From positions 186,001 to 250,000 of the forward strand of contig JACJIB010000008.1 in the NCBI GenBank assembly GCA_014138645.1: a stretch of 64,000 nucleotides of DNA, given 5' to 3'. This DNA is from Methylorubrum thiocyanatum. Lineage in GTDB: Bacteria > Pseudomonadota > Alphaproteobacteria > Rhizobiales > Beijerinckiaceae. The translations under genes and the position numbers were made by a program. Positions 15,990 through 22,946 of this stretch are shown here, piece by piece; the stretch's first letter is position 1, and each line of letters starts with the position of its first letter. Under the pieces are notes generated by a model, which worked only from the letters and a program-made list of their open reading frames with translations, had not been told where the DNA came from and searched no databases.

Positions 15990-18900
15990 TCACGAATGCT
16001 CGATCATCTCACGGATGCGCGCGGCCAGCAGTTCAACCGGAAAAGGCTTGGTGATCATCTGCATGTCCGGGTCGAGCCGGCCGCCGCCGAACAGGGCGTT
16101 CTCGGCGTAGCCCGTCATGAACAACACCTTCAGTTTCGGCCGCAGGGCGCGGGCCTGATCGGCGAGCTGGCGCCCGTTCAGGCCCGGCAGGCCGACATCG
16201 GTGACCATCAGGTCGATCCGGGCGCGCGAGCGAACGATCTCCAGGCCGGCGGGTCCGTCGGGCGCCTCGATCGGGCGGTAGCCGAGATCGTGCAGCACCT
16301 CGACGACGAGGTCGCGCACCACCGGCTCGTCCTCAACCACGAGCACCGTCTCGTTGCGCTCCGCCCGCGCCGGCTCGGCCGGAGACGCCGGCTCCGGCTC
16401 GGCCGCCAGGGCGCCCTGGTGCCGGGGCAGGTAGATCGTCACCGCAGTGCCGCGGCCGGGCTCGGAGCTGATCCGGACATGCCCCTCCGACTGGCGGGCG
16501 AAGCCGTAGATCATCGACAGGCCGAGGCCCGTACCCATGCCGAGCGGCTTCGTGGTGAAGAACGGCTCGAACGCCCGCGCCGCGACCTCCGGCGGCATGC
16601 CGGCCCCCGTATCGGTCACGCGGACGCCGACATAGGCGCCTTCGCGCGCCTCCGGATGCAGGCGCAGGTCGGGAAGGCCGAGCCGGGTGTTGCAGGTCTC
16701 GATCAGCAGCCGGCCGCCCTCCGGCATCGCGTCGCGGGCATTGATGGCGAGGTTCAGCACCGCGTTCTCGAGCTGATGCGGGTCGCAGAGGGTGAGCCAG
16801 AGATCCCCGGCGGTGACGATGTCGAGGCGCACCTGCTCGGGCAGCGCCCGGCGCAGCATGTCCGCCATGCCGGTCACCAGCGCGTGCACGTCGACGGGCT
16901 TCTGCTCCAGCGGCTGGCGCCGGGCGAAGGCGAGGAGGCGATGGGTCAGCGCCGCGGCGCGGTGGGCCGAGGACAGGGCGGCCCTGGCATAGCGGTCGAG
17001 CGCATCGACGCGGCCCTGGGCTATGCGGGTCTGCATGAGATCGAGCGAGCCGACGATCCCCGTCAGGAGGTTGTTGAAGTCGTGGGCGATGCCCCCGGTC
17101 AACTGGCCGACCGCCTCCATCTTCTGCGCCTGCCGCAACTGCTCCTCGGCGAGGCGCTGCTCGGTGATGTCGCGGCCGACGACGTGGAAGCAATCGCCCT
17201 CGGGCACCGCCGTCCACATCACCGTCCGGCGCCGCCCGTCCCGGGTCAGAATGCGATCGACGAAATCGGTGATCCGCTCGCTTGCCGCGAGCCGGGCCAT
17301 CACCGCGCCGGTGCCGGCATGGTCCTCGGGATCGATGAAGTCGAGGAACGGGCGTTCGAGCAATTCCCGCTCGCTCCAGCCGAGGAGGCGCTCCCAGGCC
17401 GGATTGACGCTGCGGAGGCGGCCATCGAGGCCGGCCGTCCCCATCAGGTCGTTGGTGGTTTGCCAGAGGCGGTCGCGCTCGCGGGTGCGCTCGCCGACCT
17501 CGCGCGCCAGCATCGCCTCGATGCGCTTGGCGTCCGAGATGTCGGTGACGAACAGGTAGGCGCCCTCGGTGGATCCGTCCGGCATCGGCCGCGGCCGGTA
17601 GCGGATGTCGGCGATCCGGGACGGGCCGTCCCGGCGCAGCCAGACCCGCTCGGCCCGCACGTCGCGGCCGGCACAGGCGGCCTCGAACCGTGGCCGCGCC
17701 TCGGTGAACGCCTCGTCCCCGACCAGCGTGGCGAGGCTTTGCCCGATCGCCGCGTCCGGCGGCATCCCGAACCAGTCGGCACTGGCGGCGTTGGCGAAGC
17801 GGCACAGCCCGCCCGCATCGAACAGGGCGATGAGAACCGGCAGCGTATCGGTGATGAGCTGCAATTCGCGGGCATTGGCACGCTGCGCCTGCTCGGCACG
17901 GGCGCGCTCGGCGGCGTGGCCGGCGCGTTGGGCGACATCCTCGACGAGGCCGATCTCCTGCGGCTGCCAGACCCGCGGCTGCGGCTCGTGCAGGTACAGG
18001 ATCGCCCGCAGGCGCCCCTCGCGAATCAGTGGGACGATGACGAGGCTGCGGCAGCCGATCGAGTCCCAGGTCGCCGCGTAACGCCGCCCGGCGCGGGGAT
18101 CGGTGTAGCAATCCTCCACGACGAGGGTGCGCCCCGCCCGCAATTCGACGATCACCGCCGGACCGAACTCGTCGAGGATGCGCGACTCGCCCGCGAGGCT
18201 TGGCACAGACGGGTCGCGGGTCCAGTCGCGCTCGACCCGCACGATCTCGCCGGTCCCGTCGATCTCGCCGTATCCGGCCCGGGCCGCGCCGACATGGGCG
18301 CCGAGCGTCGCGGCGGCGGCCAACGTCACGGAGAGCGGATCGTCCGTCTCCCGCAGCCGGTCGTTGAGGTTGAGCAGGAAGGCTTGCCGCTCTTCCGCGA
18401 GCTTGAGGTCGTGAATGTCGGTGCAGGTGCCGAACCAGCGCATGATCCGGCCGTCCGCCTCGCGCACCGGCTGGGCGCGGCCCAACACCCAGCGATAGAG
18501 ACCCGAGCGGTGCCGGAGGCGATACTTGATCTGATAGGTCTCGCCCGTGTCGAGAGCGTGGCGCCAATCCGCCCAGGTCCGCTCCCGGTCGTCGGGATGG
18601 ACGATGGCGTCCCAGGCCGCACCGTCGGTGGAGCCGGAGGGAACGCCGGTGAAGGCGTACCACCGGTCATTGTAGAAGTCGTGATAGCCGTCGGGCCGCG
18701 TCGACCAGATCATCTGATCGACCGAATTGATGATGCCGCGGAAACGGTCCTCGCTGTCGCGCAGGGCCTGCTCGGTGTGCTTGCGCGCGGTGATGTCGAA
18801 GCTGACACCGGGGAAGCGCTGCGGCGTCCCGTCGGCGGCGAGGGTGCAGCGCCCCTGCGCGGCCACCCAGCGGATGCTGCCGTCAGCCTGGACGAGGCGG

Positions 18901-19667
18901 TACTCCGCCTCGAACCGGCCGCCCGTGCCCAGGACCGCCTCGATGCTCGAGCGCAGCCGCGGCAGGTCGTCGGGATGCACGCCGGAGAAGAACTCCCTGA
19001 TCGGTGCCCCGGCCTGCGCCCGCTCGGGCTCGACGCCGTAGAGCGCGGCGAAGCGCGAATCGGCAGTGACGCGGTCGGCCGCCACGTCCCAGTCCCACAC
19101 GCCGATGCTGCTGCCGGCCGAGAGGGCCATGTCCAGGCGCTCCTCGCTGCGCCGCCGGGCCTGCTCGGCGAGCACCTCCGCCGTCGTCTCCGCGGTGACG
19201 CAGATCATGCCGTTGATGCGGCCCTCGTCGTCCCGCACGGGCGAGTAGGTGAAGCTCCACCAGCTCCGCTCGGGCACGCCGTAGCGGTTCATCATCAGCG
19301 GCAAGTTGCGCTGCGCCACACTCTCGCCCCGCAAGGCGGCATCGACGAGGGGGCCGATATCGTCCCACACATCGGACCAGATCTCGCGGAAGCGCGCGCC
19401 GAGGGCCCGCGGCAACCGGTCGCCGAAGACCGGCCTGTAGGCGTCGTTGAAGAAGGTGGTGCCCTCCGGACCCCAGGCGAGGAACATGGCCGCCGGGCAG
19501 TTCAGCATCGTCGCCAGGATCGTGCGAAGGGAAACAGGCCACGTCTCCGGCGGACCGAGCGGCGTATCGGCCCAGGGATGGGCCAGGATTTCGCGGCCGG
19601 TCTGGCCGCCTTCCTCAAGGAAGCGGAGGGAGGCCATACGATGCTCGTGGCCTGAAGGCCGGATCAT
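15990..19667 (-). CDS. Multi-PAS/GAF hybrid histidine kinase with receiver
   Basis: This 1225-residue cytosolic hybrid kinase has no membrane segment. Several PAS/PAC units (about 20-165, 170-295, 300-430, 625-745 and 760-865) and one GAF domain (about 440-600) lie before the kinase core. The core carries His862 (GGIAHDFNNLLTGIVGSLD), the N-box LNLAINARDAM, and glycine boxes DTGAGMPPE and GTGLGLSMIYG. A C-terminal receiver (1105-1225) has the acceptor Asp1157 (MVTDVGLPGLNGRQ). This resembles Methylobacterium stress or light sensor kinases, but no chromophore-binding cysteine (NCRFLQ) is seen. The ATG at 19667 has GGAG nine bases upstream; 19637 is an alternative start. It is divergent from the PAS protein at 20338. 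Confidence 0.9.
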   Translation of the reverse strand: MIRPSGHEHRMASLRFLEEGGQTGREILAHPWADTPLGPPETWPVSLRTILATMLNCPAAMFLAWGPEGTTFFNDAYRPVFGDRLPRALGARFREIWSDVWDDIGPLVDAALRGESVAQRNLPLMMNRYGVPERSWWSFTYSPVRDDEGRINGMICVTAETTAEVLAEQARRRSEERLDMALSAGSSIGVWDWDVAADRVTADSRFAALYGVEPERAQAGAPIREFFSGVHPDDLPRLRSSIEAVLGTGGRFEAEYRLVQADGSIRWVAAQGRCTLAADGTPQRFPGVSFDITARKHTEQALRDSEDRFRGIINSVDQMIWSTRPDGYHDFYNDRWYAFTGVPSGSTDGAAWDAIVHPDDRERTWADWRHALDTGETYQIKYRLRHRSGLYRWVLGRAQPVREADGRIMRWFGTCTDIHDLKLAEERQAFLLNLNDRLRETDDPLSVTLAAAATLGAHVGAARAGYGEIDGTGEIVRVERDWTRDPSVPSLAGESRILDEFGPAVIVELRAGRTLVVEDCYTDPRAGRRYAATWDSIGCRSLVIVPLIREGRLRAILYLHEPQPRVWQPQEIGLVEDVAQRAGHAAERARAEQAQRANARELQLITDTLPVLIALFDAGGLCRFANAASADWFGMPPDAAIGQSLATLVGDEAFTEARPRFEAACAGRDVRAERVWLRRDGPSRIADIRYRPRPMPDGSTEGAYLFVTDISDAKRIEAMLAREVGERTRERDRLWQTTNDLMGTAGLDGRLRSVNPAWERLLGWSERELLERPFLDFIDPEDHAGTGAVMARLAASERITDFVDRILTRDGRRRTVMWTAVPEGDCFHVVGRDITEQRLAEEQLRQAQKMEAVGQLTGGIAHDFNNLLTGIVGSLDLMQTRIAQGRVDALDRYARAALSSAHRAAALTHRLLAFARRQPLEQKPVDVHALVTGMADMLRRALPEQVRLDIVTAGDLWLTLCDPHQLENAVLNLAINARDAMPEGGRLLIETCNTRLGLPDLRLHPEAREGAYVGVRVTDTGAGMPPEVAARAFEPFFTTKPLGMGTGLGLSMIYGFARQSEGHVRISSEPGRGTAVTIYLPRHQGALAAEPEPASPAEPARAERNETVLVVEDEPVVRDLVVEVLHDLGYRPIEAPDGPAGLEIVRSRARIDLMVTDVGLPGLNGRQLADQARALRPKLKVLFMTGYAENALFGGGRLDPDMQMITKPFPVELLAARIREMIEHS

Positions 19668-20337
19668 CGTACGGGGCTCCGGCGACCGGGGCCGATGTCG
19701 GGGCGGAGAATGGACACGGCGCTTTCCGGAAGAGCGGACGGCGGGTGATACGCGAAGCCAGGCCACATTGCCGTCCGAGCCCTGAAGGATCCGTCACGCC
19801 CGCGCAACGAATCAGCGCGGGAGATCCGCTTGGCACAGCCGGCACGTCGAAGCACGCGGACGGCGCCCGATGCAGAAGGCTTGGATCGGTCCGGTCCAGA
19901 TCTTCGACCTATCAAATGCTGTATTCGCATCATGTTGCAAGGCGCAAACCCGAGTATCCGGGGCGAGATCCAGTCCTATTTTGCATCGCAGCAGGTTCCG
20001 TCGATCTCTAGCCGAAATTCTGCTCACGGAATGCCAACCAGGTGCTTGCCACATCTGGCGAGACGTGCATTGTACTCCACGTCCGCATCAGACCCGGCGA
20101 GAGAGCCCAGTCCGGCCCAATATGCCGTTCATGGCGTCGAGGAGCGACCGCCCCCGGAAGCTTCGAGGCACAATCTTGTCAGGGTTGGACGATCTGGAGG
20201 GTGGTGCTCCGGCACCGCACTGAAGGACCCGTTGAGCCGGCCGGAGCGCCGGAGGGTCCGCCAGGAACCCATGACAGAGGGGGGCACGAAGTGCTGGCAG
20301 CGGGCATTTCGGATGCCCGCACGTCGTGGGGAGCCTG
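19668..20337. other. Divergent intergenic region (670 bp)
   Basis: This long non-coding gap lies between the hybrid kinase (minus) and the PAS protein (plus). Bases 19905-20010 are less GC-rich than the flanks and probably contain promoter elements. A short stem-loop, GGTGC-TCCG-GCACC, lies near 20202-20215. In-frame runs crossing the area have rare-looking, Arg/Ser/Pro-rich translations and I do not treat them as genes. No tRNA, repeat or recognisable RNA is seen; a small RNA cannot be excluded. Confidence 0.4.
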
Positions 20338-20847
20338 ATGAATACGGACGATTTCGCCTACGATTTCGACGCGCCGGACTCCGACTGGAACTACGAGCCG
20401 TCGCGAGCCGATCTGTTCCGGCAGATCGATGCGCCCCTCTATACCACCGACTCCGAAGGCTGGCTGACCTACTACAACGAGGCCGCGGCGCAGCTTTGGG
20501 GGTTCCGCCCCGTGCTCGGCAAAGCCCGCTGGTGCGGGTCGTGGCGGCTGTTCGAGGCGGACGGCACGCCGCTGCCGCACGAACTCTCGCCGATGGCCCT
20601 CGCGCTGAAGGGATGCCGCGCGATCCGCGGCCTTCAGCTCGGGCTCGAACGGCCCGACGGGAGCCGGATGGCGTTCATGCCCTATCCGACGCCGCTGCGC
20701 GATGCCACGGGCGCCGTGGTGGGCGGCTCGAACATCCTGCTCAAGGTCGAGCGGGCCAGCCTGCGCATTCCCTTCCGCGGCGCGCTTCAAGGCCGGCCCA
20801 CCCTGCGCGCTGCCCAGATCGCGGGCATGCACAGATGTTTGGCGTGA
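20338..20847 (+). CDS. Single-domain PAS protein
   Basis: This 169-residue protein is essentially one PAS domain: ADLFRQIDAPLYTTDSEG, then WLTYYNEAAAQLWGFRP, ending with the PAC-like strand DATGAVVGGSNILLKVERA. There is no output domain, so it must signal by protein contact. The divergent multi-PAS kinase at 15990 is an obvious candidate partner, though this is inference. The ATG at 20338 has GGGGAG close upstream; the GTG at 20326 would add four residues. The 25 residues after the PAS core are basic and may be a binding tail. Confidence 0.85.
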   Translation: MNTDDFAYDFDAPDSDWNYEPSRADLFRQIDAPLYTTDSEGWLTYYNEAAAQLWGFRPVLGKARWCGSWRLFEADGTPLPHELSPMALALKGCRAIRGLQLGLERPDGSRMAFMPYPTPLRDATGAVVGGSNILLKVERASLRIPFRGALQGRPTLRAAQIAGMHRCLA

Positions 20848-20946
20848 CGTTGCCGGGCCTGTTCCGCTGAACCACCTCATCCGGGCGGGGCGCTTCGCGG
20901 AAAGATCCGGCGAAGCGCTCACGGCCTGAGAGAACAGGAGGAAGCC

Positions 20947-21111
20947 ATGTCGGTCGAAACCAACTGGAGCCTCGACGCCGTCCAAAGCCTGCGGAGCATG
21001 GCCCGCGAGGGCGTACCCGTCTCCGTCATCAGCCTGCGGCTGAAGCGTCCGGTCGATGCGGTCAGCGCCAAGCTCGCCGAACTCGGCATCACGCCCAAGG
21101 CCGAGGTCTGA
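20947..21111 (+). CDS. 54-residue helix-turn-helix-like small protein
   Basis: This small protein begins MSVETNWSLDAVQSLRSMAR and continues EGVPVSVISLRLKRPVDAVS to the end KAEV. The three predicted helices with a central VSVISLRLKRP look like a compact SANT/Myb or GcrA-type helix-turn-helix. A perfect AGGAGG lies six bases before the ATG, which makes translation very likely. It follows the PAS gene by 99 bases and is bounded downstream by a strong hairpin. The function is unknown; DNA binding is inferred only from the pattern. Confidence 0.7.
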   Translation: MSVETNWSLDAVQSLRSMAREGVPVSVISLRLKRPVDAVSAKLAELGITPKAEV

Positions 21112-21118
21112 CCGCTCC

Positions 21119-21156
21119 GGACGGGCGCCCGGCGCGGTGCGCCCGGGCGCCCGTCC
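21119..21156. terminator. Strong hairpin terminator
   Basis: A perfect 14-bp stem (21119-21132 with 21143-21156) encloses a 10-base loop. No T-run follows in either direction, but its strength and position four bases before the end of the convergent glyoxalase gene suggest it separates the two transcripts. Confidence 0.6.
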
Positions 21157-21159
21157 GCT

Positions 21160-21600
21160 TCACCACGTTCCGGTGTTCTCCATCGAAGCCCACGGCTCCT
21201 GCGGCGGCTTCGATCCGCCCTTCTGCAGGATCTCGATGGAGATCCCGTCGGGCGAGCGGACGAAGGCCATATGCCCGTCGCGCGGCGGCCGGTTGATGGT
21301 CACGCCGGCCTCCTTCAGCCGCTGGCAGAAGGCGTAGATGTCGTCGACCTGATAGGCGAGATGGCCGAAATTGCGCCCGCCTGAATACTCTTCCGGATCC
21401 CAGTTGTAGGTCAGCTCGATCAGGGGCGACTTCGTCGTCTGAGCGCGCTCGACGTCCCCCGGGGCGGCGAGGAAGACGAGGGTGAAGCGGCCCTTCTCGT
21501 TCTCGACCCGCCGGACCTCCTTGAGACCGAAGGCGTCGACGTAGAAGGCGAGCGCGCGGTCGAGATCCGCCACGCGGACCATCGTGTGCAGATATTCCAT
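21160..21600 (-). CDS. gloA: Lactoylglutathione lyase (glyoxalase I)
   Basis: This 146-residue enzyme isomerises the hemithioacetal of methylglyoxal and glutathione to S-lactoylglutathione. The metal ligands are readable as His5 (MEYLHTMVRV), Glu62 (LIELTYNW), His80 (NFGHLAYQV) and Glu123 (GISIEILQ), matching the bacterial Ni/Co-type enzyme. I placed the start at 21600 because family members begin with this strand; the in-frame extension upstream is unrelated. It is a single gene, divergent from the regulator-like gene at 21960. It has a short C-terminal tail (PPQEPWASMENTGTW) beyond the E. coli length of 135. Confidence 0.95.
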   Translation of the reverse strand: MEYLHTMVRVADLDRALAFYVDAFGLKEVRRVENEKGRFTLVFLAAPGDVERAQTTKSPLIELTYNWDPEEYSGGRNFGHLAYQVDDIYAFCQRLKEAGVTINRPPRDGHMAFVRSPDGISIEILQKGGSKPPQEPWASMENTGTW

Positions 21601-21959
21601 AGCCACACCGGTTGATGACAGGGATGGCCGGCTATCTGGCCCGGACAGCGCACCCGTCAACGGGCCGTCGGCGCCCGACGACGCTGTAAGCGCACCGCAC
21701 CTCGCGATCGGCGTCGACACGTCACTTATATTTGACGAATGAGCCTCAATCCTCGAATTGCACGCTCGCAACCGTTCGCCTACCAAACACCGCGCGTCCT
21801 TTATCCGATTGCTTCGAAGATGTTACCAAGAACTCATAAAACATTCCTCGGCCCCGTTCCGTACTGCCTTCGCCCCGTCGCCTCTCTCCGGACCTTTCGC
21901 CGACCAACGGACCGAACGCGTTCCTTTTCCGTCCGGCGCTCGATGACGGAGGAGGACGC
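21601..21959. other. Divergent intergenic region (359 bp)
   Basis: This region separates gloA (minus) and the winged-helix-like gene (plus). The segment 21720-21880 is AT-richer than the genome and probably holds promoters. CGTCA (21720-21724) and TGACG (21733-21737) form a 5-8-5 dyad that could be an operator; the signal is short. The last bases GGAGGAGGACGC supply the ribosome binding site of the gene at 21960. No other gene is supported. Confidence 0.35.
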
Positions 21960-22868
21960 GTGACGGCGGGAACCCTCGTCCGCGGCGTCGGCGCGATCGA
22001 CCACCTCACCGCCGAGCAGATCCTGGCGCATCCCGATTTTCCGGCTGCGCGCCGCGTCTTCGTCTCGGAACATGCGAGGGTCTACGAGGCCGGAGTGTTC
22101 CCGGCCCAGTTCGGTGCCGATGCCGGGCGGGTGACCACCCTGGCCATCATCGTCTGCCTGCATGCCGGCTACGAGCCCTCGGACCGGGCGACGTGGCCGA
22201 CACTGAGCCACCTCAAGGAGACGGTGGCGCGGTTCGGCTTCGCGAGTCCCCGCCTGATCGACAGCTTCGTCGCGCGGCTCGTACAGACCGGCTACCTCGA
22301 ACTCCAGCAGCAGCCGGAGGACAACCGGGTGCGTCTCCTGTTCCCGACCGAGAGCCTCCTCGCCTGGGATCGCGAGTGGATGGCCGCCCATTACGCGCCG
22401 CTCGAAACCCTCTATCCCGAGCCCGGCTTCGAACCGGCGCGGCGGCGCGATGCGGCGTTTCAGGCCGTCCACGCCCGCTCGGCCATCGCGGCCTTCGACG
22501 CGATCATCGCCATGATGTGGAGCAACCTGGAGATCATCTTCTTTCTCAGCAGCACGAGCGCCCTGATCATCCTGCTGTCGCTGTTCGACATGGGCGGCAG
22601 CGATCCGGAAAGCCGGATTCGCGAAGCCGACCTCGTGCAACTGGCGCCGCGCTTCGCCGTCTCGCGCAGCCACGTGCGCAACATCCTGGCCATCGCGCAG
22701 GAGCGGAAGTTCCTCGTCCGCTCGGGGCCGCGCAACGCCTTCATCCACCTGACCCCGCACTGGGTCTCCGCCTTCGACCGCTTCATCGCCGGCAGCCTCG
22801 CACAAAGCGATCTCACGTATCGGCTCGCCCTGCGGCGGATGGCGGTGGAGGCCGGTTCGGCGGTGTGA
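21960..22868 (+). CDS. Putative transcriptional regulator, unrecognised family
   Basis: This 302-residue protein starts at a GTG with GGAGGAGG immediately upstream. It seems to contain two winged-helix-like halves. The first is around residues 55-130 (TLSHLKETVARFGFASPRLI, then LVQTGYLELQQQPEDNRVRL), which resembles a MarR-like recognition helix and wing. The second is around 215-275 (LAPRFAVSRSHVRNILAIAQ, RKFLVRSGPRNAFIHLT). A hydrophobic stretch (about 180-205) links them and might be a buried dimer helix rather than a membrane segment. I do not recognise the family. It lies alone between gloA and pepN. Confidence 0.65.
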   Translation: MTAGTLVRGVGAIDHLTAEQILAHPDFPAARRVFVSEHARVYEAGVFPAQFGADAGRVTTLAIIVCLHAGYEPSDRATWPTLSHLKETVARFGFASPRLIDSFVARLVQTGYLELQQQPEDNRVRLLFPTESLLAWDREWMAAHYAPLETLYPEPGFEPARRRDAAFQAVHARSAIAAFDAIIAMMWSNLEIIFFLSSTSALIILLSLFDMGGSDPESRIREADLVQLAPRFAVSRSHVRNILAIAQERKFLVRSGPRNAFIHLTPHWVSAFDRFIAGSLAQSDLTYRLALRRMAVEAGSAV

Positions 22869-22946
22869 TCGGCGCGCGACGGATTCCGCTCGCCGGGGAT
22901 CGCCTCTAGAAGGCGAGACCTCCTCCCCGACGGCGAGCCCTGCCCG

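Noticed and set aside
15855..19655. Very long open frame (over 1200 codons) on the plus strand opposite the hybrid kinase gene
   Set aside because: It is the mirror of a clearly coding minus-strand gene in very GC-rich DNA. Its translation is Arg/Gly/Ala/His-rich without domain motifs.
19830..20870. Long plus-strand frame across the kinase-PAS intergenic region
   Set aside because: The translation is Arg/Ser/Pro-rich, overlaps the PAS gene in another frame and lacks a ribosome binding site.
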